Source of the DNA: Echinicola arenosa | GTDB lineage: Bacteria > Bacteroidota > Bacteroidia > Cytophagales > Cyclobacteriaceae | Assembly: GCF_014841125.1 (NCBI RefSeq) | Contig: NZ_JACYTQ010000001.1 | Location: forward strand, 1,054,001 to 1,118,000 | Reading direction: 5' to 3' | Length of the DNA stretch: 64,000 bases | Part shown: positions 32,579 to 41,923 of the stretch, in pieces | Layout: every line of letters starts with the position of its first letter | How positions within the stretch are numbered: the stretch's first letter is position 1 | Made by a program: the position numbers and the translations under genes | Notes under the pieces: model-generated | What the model saw: the letters and a program-made list of their open reading frames with translations, nothing else | What the model was told of the DNA's origin: nothing | Database searches by the model: none

Positions 32579-34021
32579 ATGAGTCAAAGTCTGGTCTTTA
32601 TAGTAATCACCTCCTACTTTCTTCTCTTACTTTTGATCAGTTACCTGACCTCTAGAAAGACCGATGAATTGACTTTTTACACCGCCAACCGCCAGTCTCC
32701 GTGGTACTTGGTAGCATTTGGGATGGTCGGTGCTTCCCTATCAGGAGTGACTTTCATTTCTGTCCCGGGGGAAGTGGGTAATTCTTCTTGGAACTACCTG
32801 CAGTTTGTAATGGGCAATATGGTGGGATATGCCGTCATTGCGATCATTTTAATCCCTTTATTCTACAAGCTTAGACTTATTTCCATTTATGAATACCTCA
32901 AAAGCCGTTTTGGTCCAAAAGCGTATATTTCTGGATCAGTCATCTTTCTGGTCTCCCAGACCATTGGGGCTTCTTTTAGACTTTTTTTAGCAGCTACTGT
33001 ATTACAAATTGCTTTTTTTGATGCTTTCAATATTCCTTTTTTCGTCACCGTCTTTACCACAGCCTTACTGATTTGGCTTTACACTTACAAAGGGGGCATC
33101 AAAACCATTGTCTGGACAGATACCTTGCAAACCACCTTTTTATTATTGGCGGTCATCATCAGCATCATCATCATTAGTCAACAATTGGAATTAAATGCCG
33201 GAGAGCTCTTAGGAGTAATCAAAGAAAACCCACTTTCTACCGTCTTTGAGTGGGATCCTCTTTCCAGCAAAAACTTCTTTAAAATGTTCTTGGCGGGAGT
33301 ATTCATTACCATCACGATGAATGGTCTGGATCAAAACGTCATGCAGAAAAACCTGACCTGCAAGGACCAAAAAGAAGCCCAGAAAAACATCTTTTGGTTC
33401 TCTGTCAGCTTTTTTATTTCCAATCTGTTTTTCCTTTCACTGGGTGTTTTACTTTATTATTTTGCAGCTAAAAATGGGATCAGTATACCTGAAAGCACTG
33501 ATGAGCTTTATCCAATTTTGGCTTTGAATCATTTTGGGATTTTAGCTGGAGTCACTTTCCTTTTGGGCATCATTGCGGCAGCATTTTCTAGTGCTGATTC
33601 TGCCCTAACTGCACTCACCACATCCTTTTGTGTAGACATTTTAAACCTTCCCTCCAAAAAGGGAAAAAGTCAAAAATCAACTCGATTAGGGGTTCATATT
33701 GGCTTTACCTTTCTCATTTTTGTTATCATTGTCCTCTTCGACATGCTTAACAATAGCAGCGTGGTAAGTGCCGTATTCAAAGCTGCTGGATTTACCTATG
33801 GCCCTCTACTGGGACTATTTGCTTTCGGCCTGACAACTAAGCTAAAGGTAAAGGACCATTGGGTACCTTGGGTCTGCATTGCTGCCCCAATCATCAGCTA
33901 TATTTTAGACAGCTATTCTAGTGTATGGTTTGGAGGATACCAATTTGGATTTGAAATCTTGTTGGTAAATGGTGCTTTGACTTTTCTTGGTCTACTTCTG
34001 TTGGTAAGAAAACAGAATTAA
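32579..34021 (+). CDS. Sodium:solute symporter (SSS family), probable MurNAc/amino-sugar importer
   Basis: The 480-residue protein has about 13 membrane helices and the SSS pattern: FYTANRQSPWYLVAFGMVGASLSGVTFIS at the first repeat (helix 1 break with the Na+ site), YTYKGGIKTIVWTDTLQT, and AAFSSADSALTALTTSF, which carries the Ser residues of the second Na+ site. It transports a small solute across the inner membrane with sodium. The start is 2 nt after the GHL10 stop. Being last in the kinase-murQ-digH operon with no PTS gene near, it is the natural candidate for bringing free MurNAc, GlcNAc or disaccharide into the cytoplasm before phosphorylation. The Na+ gradient could be supplied by the Nqr complex encoded further right. 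Confidence 0.94.
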   Translation: MSQSLVFIVITSYFLLLLLISYLTSRKTDELTFYTANRQSPWYLVAFGMVGASLSGVTFISVPGEVGNSSWNYLQFVMGNMVGYAVIAIILIPLFYKLRLISIYEYLKSRFGPKAYISGSVIFLVSQTIGASFRLFLAATVLQIAFFDAFNIPFFVTVFTTALLIWLYTYKGGIKTIVWTDTLQTTFLLLAVIISIIIISQQLELNAGELLGVIKENPLSTVFEWDPLSSKNFFKMFLAGVFITITMNGLDQNVMQKNLTCKDQKEAQKNIFWFSVSFFISNLFFLSLGVLLYYFAAKNGISIPESTDELYPILALNHFGILAGVTFLLGIIAAAFSSADSALTALTTSFCVDILNLPSKKGKSQKSTRLGVHIGFTFLIFVIIVLFDMLNNSSVVSAVFKAAGFTYGPLLGLFAFGLTTKLKVKDHWVPWVCIAAPIISYILDSYSSVWFGGYQFGFEILLVNGALTFLGLLLLVRKQN

Positions 34022-34095
34022 AGACCTAGGGTAAAGCGTTAGGAGTATTGGGGAATATTTAATAATATCACCCTACCCGTTTGTGATTACGATTT

Positions 34096-37000
34096 ATGAA
34101 AGACGCTTCCCCAATATCAAATTATATTTCTCCCAGCAATAAAAAATTCATCTCTCAGCTGAATGGATACGCTGAACGTATCCTGTCTGGAAAAGATGAG
34201 CGCCTATGCGGTATTCTCTTGAAAGGACCAATAGGTACTGGTAAAACGTACCTTGTGGAGCAGTTTCTCCATCAAAACAGGCCCAATTACCTCGTCTTGG
34301 ATTTAAAGCATAACCAACAACAAAGTAATATCCCATACGTCGGCTTTAAGATGGGCATTGCAGATTTTCTCAGGAAAATCTATAAACAAATGGACAAGGC
34401 AGCCTTTTCGGAATTCTCCAAAGAATTGAAAACCCAGCTAGGGGCACATTTGCCCTTGCTCTTTGACTATATACCCGAATTAAGCCTTCTGGCTGGAAAA
34501 TCTCCGGAACCAAACGCTTCTCCAGTTCCAAAGGTTGAAAACCAGCTCTATACCCTTTTTAGAATATTCTTTGAATTTCTAAGTGACTTCTTTCAAAAGC
34601 CTGTATTGCTTTTCAGTGATGACCTCCAATGGGCTGATGGTTCTGGCATGAATTTGCTTTACTATTTGATCCTTCACCTTCCTTCCCACAAGTTTTTGTG
34701 GATAGGAGCGAGTAGGGAATCCGCTGAAAACATGTTTCGGGTCAATCAATTGATTGAGTCTCTCAACTATGACAAGAAGCATTTGGAGATCGTTTCTTTA
34801 AAAGGCCTTGATCAAAATCAAACGGAGTATTTCTTAGAAGAAATCCTTGGTAACAGCACTACTCGGGAGCTGACCCAAATTTGTTACGAGTTAAGCGAAG
34901 GAAACCCGTCCTACTTACAGGTACTGGTGGAAAGTCTGAAAAATACCGATTTAATTTACTTTGAAAATCAGCATTGGAAGGGAAAACTGGAAAAGATCAA
35001 ACAGCAATACCAAGGCAGAGATTCTCAGAACATACTCTGGTCCAAACTGGAAAAACTTTCAGAACCAAGCTTACAGATGCTGTCTATTGTGTCATGCATG
35101 GGGAATTTCAAAAATGATATCTTACTTTCCCTTTTCTCTCAAAACGAACACAGTCTAGAACAAGCCATTCAGGAAGCATTGGACGCTGGATTGATAGAAA
35201 TTCATGAAAACACCTTCCGATTTGCAGAAACCCATATCGGTGAGGTAATTTATGAAGGAATTCCTTTAGGCCAAAAAAAGGAAATCCATTATAAATTAGG
35301 TAAACAAATCATTTCAGATTCTACTGGCAATATAAATTCCACCCAAAAAGTAATAGCTGCCCAGCATTTTAATCAGGCGATAGAATTGGTCAAACAAAAT
35401 GAAGACAGCCTGAAATGTGCAGAACTTAACCTGGAAGCCGGAAAGATCCAGCTAAAAGATCAAGCCTTTGAGCAGGCACGGCATTTTCTAAAAACAAGCG
35501 CAGATCTCTTTGGTGAACTTCCCCGAGAAATGGTCAAAGACCGTATGTGGGAAACTTTTATGGAGCGGGCAAAGGTCGAGTACCATTTAGGAGAATACGA
35601 CCTTGCTGAAATTCATCTGGATAATCTTCTGGAAAGGTTACTTGATCCTATCAAAAGAGCTGAAACCTTTATTCCTAAAATAACCATTAACAACCATTTA
35701 GGAAGATACAGAAAAGTAGTCACTATCCTCCGGGAAATCCTTTCTGAGTTGGGACTAGACTTGCCACATGATGAACTCGCCTTCCAATTGGAAATTGACC
35801 GATTATCGCAACTGATCGATCAAACTGACTTAATGGATTCTCCTGCGATTATCAATACTCCGCCCAACATCCAAAACGTCATACTTAGACTCTTATATGT
35901 AGGAGGAATGGCGCTGCATCATACTTCAGACATCATGATGACTTGGGCAGCATTACAAATCATTTACCGGTCAAAGGGCAGCCAAGAACCTGGTGTAAAA
36001 GCGATTGGTTATGTGAGTTACGGTAGGATGAGCATAATCTCTGGCCATATAAAAAAAGGCTATGAATTAGGTATTCAAGGCCTTCAAGTCAATCAAGAGC
36101 TCAATGACCTTCAATATCGATGTAGGGTTTATGGGGTTTTCGCCTTTTATATCCAACCTTGGAAAAAAGAATTCAAAGCCAGTACTCCACTGCTCCATGA
36201 AGGCATGAAAGCAGGAAGGACTTCCGGTGATTTAATTGGCCTTTACATTCTGAAAACCCACCTTTTCAACCTGCATTTGATCTCCGGACAACCTATCAAA
36301 GCCTTGCTGAATTTTGAATTTGAAGAGTCTTATCCAGGGATGGAATTGACTTACTATATTACTCATTACCAAAAAAGTCTCATCAAATACTTAACTGGAG
36401 ATAGTCCATTTTTCTCTATACCCAGACAACAGCCAAGCTGGCTTGCAGCCAAGCTCACGATTCAGGAAGAAAGATTTTATAGAAATCATGTTTGGGCCAG
36501 GTTTTATTTTATGTTTGGTCATTTTGAACACTCCTTAAGATGTGCTCGAGAAGCCCATCAAAATAGAAAATTGCAAGAAGGCTCTCCCTTGGTTCCTGCT
36601 AATCTAACCTTACTCTTTTTATCTATCAGTCAAAGCTGGAATCCACAAAACGAGGAATCTCGAAATTATTTACTTGAAGAGCTCCAATCAATTTTAGACT
36701 TGATGGATCAATGGCAAACGCACGCCCCTGACAACTATAAATCCACCTATCTGCTAATGCAAGCAGAATGGTCAAGGATTAATAATTCCCCACAAAGTGC
36801 TATCAAGGAGAATTTCCACCAAGCCATTGCATCTGCACAAGGTAATTTTTATGAAAGTGCACTATCTCATGAACTTTATGCCAAATTTTGCCTTGAACAA
36901 AGTGATTTAGTCAACGGTAAATCACAATTAGAAAAGGCTATATTGGCCTTTAGGAATTGGGAAGGAGTAACCAAGGCCAACCAAATCATCCAGCAATATC

Positions 37001-38232
37001 AATTTCTTTTTCAGGATGACTCTTTCACTCCCGTCACTCCGGATGTTGAGACTTTATTAAGGGAATTAAGTGGTGATCTGGAATCCCAGCCGCTTACCCA
37101 AAAATTAATGGTCATGCTCTTACGGATTTCCGGGTCAACCCAAACGGCCATTGAGTGGATTGAAAACAATGGAGAAGTCATTGAAGTAGCTAAACTCTCT
37201 CTACTTCCGAGAAATGGGGCATTGAATGAAAACCACCTTGTTCCTTCGGGGCTGATGCTAATGGCCCATAGGTCCCAATCTTCTGTCATCATCAATGACC
37301 TAGAAAAGGAAAACAGTTTTTCCGAAATAAACACACTGAGAAAACAAGGTGTGCAATCCTTGATGATACTCCCCATCAATATCAATGGCTATTTATCGAT
37401 GGTTGTTTATTTGGAAAACAATTTTGTCAAAAACCTGTACCAGGACCAATTGATCAAATGGATCAGGATCGTAGCCAATCAAGGAGGAATGATCATCGAA
37501 AATGCCCGGACACATGAAAAAACCCTCCGCTTGAATGAGGAAATCCGAAAGGAAATGGAGGAAAAGCAAAGGCTATCTTCCCTGATAGAAGCGCAAAAAA
37601 ACAACCACCTCAAAGACCTTATCCAAACCCAAGAGGATGAAAGAAAGCGGATTGCCGGTGATCTTCACGATAGTTTGGGTTCTTTACTGTCCACCATTAA
37701 AATGCGTCTTAACCGTATCCAGGAGGACCTTTCTACTAACACTCCCCAATTGCTTTATAGAGAAACCATGGATAAAATGGACGAGGCTATTGATGAGGTG
37801 AGAAGGATAGCACACAATATGTCTCCAGTTTCCCTCAGGAGGTTTGGCTTAGCGTCTGCCTTGCAGACACTTGTGGAGCAGGTCAATTTAGGAGGGAAAT
37901 TGGAAGGTCATTTACAAATTTTAGGCTTGGAAGACCGGCTTCCAGAGCAAATAGAACTGACCATTTATCGGATCTGCCAAGAGTTGGTTCACAACACCGT
38001 CAAGCATGCCCATGCCAGCAACCTCTATTTGCAACTGATCAACCACGAAGACAGCTTGAACATTACTGTTGAGGACAATGGACTAGGTATGGATAAAGAA
38101 AAAGTAGCGACCGGCCTTGGTCTTCATGGTATAGAAGCGAAGGTACAAATGCTCAATGGCCAATTCGATATAGAAAGTCAACCGGGCAAAGGCTTTTTGG
38201 CTGTGATCGATATTCCTATCAATACGCCATAA
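34096..38232 (+). CDS. Large cytoplasmic AAA-ATPase/TPR/GAF/histidine kinase
   Basis: The 1378-residue protein has no membrane segment or signal peptide. An AAA/STAND ATPase module occupies residues 35-400 (Walker A GPIGTGKT at 44-51, Walker B-like LLFSDDLQWAD near 175-185). A long helical repeat region reminiscent of TPRs or MalT runs from about 400 to 980, then a GAF domain (about 990-1130), a coiled coil, a HisKA_3 domain with phospho-His H1191 (RIAGDLHDSLGSLLSTIK) and an HATPase_c domain (VEDNGLGMD, TGLGLHGI). HisKA_3 kinases pair with NarL-type regulators, so its partner is probably the regulator at 27380. A MalT-like ATPase suggests sensing of an intracellular sugar, for example MurNAc-6-P or anhydro-sugar. 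It follows the symporter by 74 nt and ends 7 nt from the convergent lipoprotein gene. Confidence 0.9.
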   Translation: MKDASPISNYISPSNKKFISQLNGYAERILSGKDERLCGILLKGPIGTGKTYLVEQFLHQNRPNYLVLDLKHNQQQSNIPYVGFKMGIADFLRKIYKQMDKAAFSEFSKELKTQLGAHLPLLFDYIPELSLLAGKSPEPNASPVPKVENQLYTLFRIFFEFLSDFFQKPVLLFSDDLQWADGSGMNLLYYLILHLPSHKFLWIGASRESAENMFRVNQLIESLNYDKKHLEIVSLKGLDQNQTEYFLEEILGNSTTRELTQICYELSEGNPSYLQVLVESLKNTDLIYFENQHWKGKLEKIKQQYQGRDSQNILWSKLEKLSEPSLQMLSIVSCMGNFKNDILLSLFSQNEHSLEQAIQEALDAGLIEIHENTFRFAETHIGEVIYEGIPLGQKKEIHYKLGKQIISDSTGNINSTQKVIAAQHFNQAIELVKQNEDSLKCAELNLEAGKIQLKDQAFEQARHFLKTSADLFGELPREMVKDRMWETFMERAKVEYHLGEYDLAEIHLDNLLERLLDPIKRAETFIPKITINNHLGRYRKVVTILREILSELGLDLPHDELAFQLEIDRLSQLIDQTDLMDSPAIINTPPNIQNVILRLLYVGGMALHHTSDIMMTWAALQIIYRSKGSQEPGVKAIGYVSYGRMSIISGHIKKGYELGIQGLQVNQELNDLQYRCRVYGVFAFYIQPWKKEFKASTPLLHEGMKAGRTSGDLIGLYILKTHLFNLHLISGQPIKALLNFEFEESYPGMELTYYITHYQKSLIKYLTGDSPFFSIPRQQPSWLAAKLTIQEERFYRNHVWARFYFMFGHFEHSLRCAREAHQNRKLQEGSPLVPANLTLLFLSISQSWNPQNEESRNYLLEELQSILDLMDQWQTHAPDNYKSTYLLMQAEWSRINNSPQSAIKENFHQAIASAQGNFYESALSHELYAKFCLEQSDLVNGKSQLEKAILAFRNWEGVTKANQIIQQYQFLFQDDSFTPVTPDVETLLRELSGDLESQPLTQKLMVMLLRISGSTQTAIEWIENNGEVIEVAKLSLLPRNGALNENHLVPSGLMLMAHRSQSSVIINDLEKENSFSEINTLRKQGVQSLMILPININGYLSMVVYLENNFVKNLYQDQLIKWIRIVANQGGMIIENARTHEKTLRLNEEIRKEMEEKQRLSSLIEAQKNNHLKDLIQTQEDERKRIAGDLHDSLGSLLSTIKMRLNRIQEDLSTNTPQLLYRETMDKMDEAIDEVRRIAHNMSPVSLRRFGLASALQTLVEQVNLGGKLEGHLQILGLEDRLPEQIELTIYRICQELVHNTVKHAHASNLYLQLINHEDSLNITVEDNGLGMDKEKVATGLGLHGIEAKVQMLNGQFDIESQPGKGFLAVIDIPINTP

Positions 38233-38239
38233 GAAAGCC

Positions 38240-39328
38240 TCAAAATAGAAAGATTGAAGGATTGGGTTCTGCCTCACCGGGTTTTGGTGGTCTTTGCACA
38301 ATCAAGTACATTTGGCCATTGGATTTTGAATGAGGCATGTATTTCTCTTCCAGACCAGGTATACTTAATCCCTCCTGCACCACTTTACCTTCCTTGGTGG
38401 ACCTGTCATAAATAAACAAGTAGGGAGTGCTTCTATATTCATAACTGACCAGATAATACTGCTTATAAGCCATTGCATTTCTAATGTGGAAAATTTTCAT
38501 TTCTCCATCCCAAATCTCTCTGGAGAACTCAAACCTTACTTTTGGTAAAAGACGATCTTCCTGTGCTTGGTACAAGGTGTCACGGTCAAATTTCCCAACA
38601 TAGGCACGAGAAGGGAGTAAAATAGGATTATAAAAGTAATTGAGAGAATCGTATTCCGAATAAGTTATTAAGGATGGCTGACGTCTCATCGCTCCCCAGG
38701 CACTTTTCAAGCTTAAATGATCAACCGTAAACTCTTGAAGGATTTCAAGATCATTACCAAATCTGTAAATTTCAGCTTCACGATAAAATCTACTGTTACC
38801 ACTACCATCAGTAACAAACTTTTCCGCTACTGCCCAATAACCATCCTGAGCAGTTTTGACAAAAATAGGTTCAGCAGGTAATTTTTCTGTCTCTCCAATC
38901 AGCCTTCCCTCCAGATTGAATTTGTATACTTTAAAGCGATAAGTATCCGCAATTATTACAGCCTTTTCTTCTTCATCAAAGGCTATAGAGGTGGGGTATG
39001 CATAAGTTTCAGGCCCCTCTTCAGCCTTTTTACCAATGACTTTTATAAACTCCCCTTCTTTATTGAACTGTAAAATTCCAATTTTGACATCATCAATATA
39101 AAGATGCTCATCGGATACAGCAATATCATTGATGTATTTGATGAAGCTCATTTCGGTCATTTCCAAAGGAATTTCCCGGTAATCACCGGCAAAGTCTTCC
39201 AGAGACAGTTCCTTTTTCTCATCATGATCAATGATGATTACAGGTATATCCTGTTCTGTTTTTGTTTCCTGTTGACATTGAAATAAAAATACTGAGGATA
39301 CTAAAAGTAAGATCACATTATATTTCAT
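38240..39328 (-). CDS. 6-bladed beta-propeller lipoprotein
   Basis: The 362-residue protein has a lipoprotein signal (ILLLVSSVFLFQC) followed by NHL-like repeats (GILQFNKEGEFIKVIGKK, then KAVIIADTYRFKVYKFNLEG) of the 6-bladed propeller family abundant in Bacteroidota. Such proteins are anchored in the envelope; no enzymatic residues are recognisable. The stop faces the kinase gene with a 7-nt gap and no terminator between. It is not part of the murein operons by orientation and carries no operator copy. Function is unknown. Confidence 0.85.
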   Translation of the reverse strand: MKYNVILLLVSSVFLFQCQQETKTEQDIPVIIIDHDEKKELSLEDFAGDYREIPLEMTEMSFIKYINDIAVSDEHLYIDDVKIGILQFNKEGEFIKVIGKKAEEGPETYAYPTSIAFDEEEKAVIIADTYRFKVYKFNLEGRLIGETEKLPAEPIFVKTAQDGYWAVAEKFVTDGSGNSRFYREAEIYRFGNDLEILQEFTVDHLSLKSAWGAMRRQPSLITYSEYDSLNYFYNPILLPSRAYVGKFDRDTLYQAQEDRLLPKVRFEFSREIWDGEMKIFHIRNAMAYKQYYLVSYEYRSTPYLFIYDRSTKEGKVVQEGLSIPGLEEKYMPHSKSNGQMYLIVQRPPKPGEAEPNPSIFLF

Positions 39329-39382
39329 AGGTAAACATTTAAAAGTAGGATCGCTAAATCATTATTAACTACCCGACCGTAT

Positions 39383-39440
39383 AACGAAAAAATAAGTTGA
39401 TCTAAAAACGAAGATTTGTTTTCAGGTCAACTTATTTTGA
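39383..39440 (-). terminator. Terminator of the otsAB fusion gene
   Basis: Perfect 12-bp arms AAAATAAGTTGA and TCAACTTATTTT enclose a second, shorter stem. On the minus strand the structure ends in a T run. It lies about 20 nt after the stop at 39459. Confidence 0.7.
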
Positions 39441-39458
39441 AATTTAAAACTTATTAAA

Positions 39459-41627
39459 TCAGGTTAGTTTATTCAGCAAATACCTTACTTCACGTGGCCC
39501 TTTGATATTGTAATTGGCTTGGGTGTAGCTATATCCCACCCGGATGCTGTAAGCCCCATCAGGCATTGCCTTAAATGTATCTTCATCAGTCCAATCATCA
39601 CCGATGGCCAAAATAAAATCATACTCTTGCCCCTTCATAAAAGTGGTGGCTGCACGCCCTTTATTGATATCAGGGCGTTTGATTTCCAAAACCATGTTCC
39701 CTTCCAATACCTGTAGGTTATGCCCCCTGGCCATATATTTGAGGTGACTGAAAAGCTCCCGCATCCTTAAGTCTCCCAATCCGCTTTCTACTTTTCTATA
39801 ATGCCAAACCAACGAATGGTGTTTTTCCTCTATAAAAGCGCCCGGAGTACGTTGGACATAATATTCCATGACAGAGCGAATATCTGGTTTCCAGTGATTA
39901 TCCACCTCAGCATATGGTGCCCAGTCTTTGGCTCCATTTTTCTTCAACCAAACCCCATGTTCCGCAATTAAGTCTACCTTTTGGCCTTTAAACCACTTCC
40001 CTAGAGTTTCCTTGTCTCTCCCACTGATCACTACTACCTGCGATTTCTTGGTCAGCTTGGTTATCAACTGCTTTAACTCATCGTCCGGAAATGCATCCTC
40101 TGGCCTGCTTTTAAAGCCCACTAAGGTGCCGTCATAGTCCAGGAACAATATGGGCTTCTTGGCCTCCTGAAAATAACCATGTAGCTCGCTCATCACTTCC
40201 GCATCTACTTCTTTGGATTGCAGGTCAAATTGTTTCTGCTTTACGTGTTGAAGCCTGTCCATGAATACTTTTACCCATTGAAAGACATCATACCTTTTAA
40301 TGGTGTCCTGCATGGACAAAATGCGGGCTTTTTGCTCTTTATCATCCATGGTCAATGCCTGCTTGATCGCATCAGAAACCCCTTTGTTATTATTAGGGTT
40401 AACCAAGATGGCATCTTGCAGCTCCTTGCTGGCACCGGCCATCTCTGATAATATCAGCACCCCTTTATTGTTGACCTTGCTGGCGACAAACTCTTTGCAG
40501 ACCAAGTTCATGCCATCACGCAAAGGAGTAACCAGACCAATATCGGACATGCTGTAAAAAGCACTCAATTCTTCAAATGGAAAACTTCTATAGAAATAAT
40601 GAATAGGAACCCAATTGAGGGTAGAATAATCACTGTTGATTCGTCCCACCAGGGTATCGATTTCTTCCTTGAGCTCCATGTAAGATTTCACCTTTGCCCG
40701 AGATGGAACCACTATCATGATCATGGATACTTTACCGTGATAATCAGGATTCTCTTCCAAAAACCGATCAAATGCCTTGATCCTTTGCGGAATCCCTTTG
40801 GAATAGTCCAAGCGATCTATCGAAAGCAACAACTTCTGCTCATCCAAAACACCGAGGAATTTCTTCGCTATATTTTTCGTCTTTCTGGATTTGGCTGACT
40901 GTGCAAATTTTTCATAATCAATCCCCATTGGAAAGGAATCCACATTGATCAACCTGTTTTCTGCTTGGATATAGCCGCTTTCATTGGAAAGTCCCATGAT
41001 CCTTCCCACGGCACTGAGAAAGTGACGCATATCGTCATAGGTATGGAAGCCAATCAAATCTGCCCCACACATCCCTGAAAGGATCTGGTGTCTCCAAGGC
41101 AACATTCTGATGACCTCATAGGAAGGAAACGGAATATGTTGGAAAAATGCTATCGTTGCTTGTGGCAATTTCTCCCTTAACATTTGGGGCAAAAGCAGCA
41201 ACTGATAATCGTGCACCCAAATGGTATCATCAGGATTAGCCTTTTTCAAAATTGCATCACAAAATTTTTCATTTACCCGCACATAAGCATCCCAATGTTC
41301 CTCATCATAATTGATATTTTGGGTAAAATAGTGAAATGCGGGCCAAAGTGTCTCATTGCTGAACCCTTCATAAAACTGCTCTATATCCTCACTGGTGAGA
41401 AATACCGGAGCCATTTTCAACTCATGAAGTTCAATGATTATTTCAGCTCTCTGCTCAGGATCTTCCACATCATTTCCTGGCCAACCTATCCAAATATTCT
41501 CTCCTTCCTTATAGATTGACCCTAAGCCTGTTGCGAGGCCTCCAGCACTGGGTTTAAATTCAAATTTTCCATTCTTATGCCTTAAACTAACAGGCAGCCT
41601 GTTCGACACAATAATTGTTTTTCCCAT
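39459..41627 (-). CDS. otsAB: Bifunctional trehalose-6-phosphate synthase/phosphatase
   Basis: The 722-residue protein joins a GT20 trehalose-6-P synthase (residues 1-470: VSNRLPVSLRHKNG, AGGLATGL, WVHDYQLLLLPQML, GVLDEQKLLLSIDRLDYSKG) to a HAD-type trehalose-6-P phosphatase (about 495-722: LFLDYDGTLVGF, VVISGRDKETL, AIGDDWTDEDTF). It makes trehalose from UDP-glucose and glucose-6-P in two steps inside the cell, usually as an osmoprotectant. The fusion resembles the eukaryotic arrangement and occurs widely in Bacteroidota. It is a single-gene unit with its own terminator. A GH15 enzyme at 7730 may degrade related alpha-glucosides. Confidence 0.96.
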   Translation of the reverse strand: MGKTIIVSNRLPVSLRHKNGKFEFKPSAGGLATGLGSIYKEGENIWIGWPGNDVEDPEQRAEIIIELHELKMAPVFLTSEDIEQFYEGFSNETLWPAFHYFTQNINYDEEHWDAYVRVNEKFCDAILKKANPDDTIWVHDYQLLLLPQMLREKLPQATIAFFQHIPFPSYEVIRMLPWRHQILSGMCGADLIGFHTYDDMRHFLSAVGRIMGLSNESGYIQAENRLINVDSFPMGIDYEKFAQSAKSRKTKNIAKKFLGVLDEQKLLLSIDRLDYSKGIPQRIKAFDRFLEENPDYHGKVSMIMIVVPSRAKVKSYMELKEEIDTLVGRINSDYSTLNWVPIHYFYRSFPFEELSAFYSMSDIGLVTPLRDGMNLVCKEFVASKVNNKGVLILSEMAGASKELQDAILVNPNNNKGVSDAIKQALTMDDKEQKARILSMQDTIKRYDVFQWVKVFMDRLQHVKQKQFDLQSKEVDAEVMSELHGYFQEAKKPILFLDYDGTLVGFKSRPEDAFPDDELKQLITKLTKKSQVVVISGRDKETLGKWFKGQKVDLIAEHGVWLKKNGAKDWAPYAEVDNHWKPDIRSVMEYYVQRTPGAFIEEKHHSLVWHYRKVESGLGDLRMRELFSHLKYMARGHNLQVLEGNMVLEIKRPDINKGRAATTFMKGQEYDFILAIGDDWTDEDTFKAMPDGAYSIRVGYSYTQANYNIKGPREVRYLLNKLT

Positions 41628-41923
41628 AATTATTTATTGATTTTCTTAAAAAGAAGAGAAGACAAACTGTATTTCGGTGTGAATTTGACAAAATATCTGT
41701 CTAAAATTTTATATCCTAATCTACTAAAAATTCAGCAAATAAAAAAGATTAAGATCCAGATTCAACCTTGAAACTACTCTCATTAATCATCATTTAAACG
41801 GACTAAAAGGCACTTCTTTACAAGACCTAAAAGCATTGGAATTTCTAGGACAATAAGCGCGTTCATACTGGCAGATTCAAAAGTTTAGGCTTAATTTAGA
41901 TTCCCCAAATCCAAGGAGCGCTT

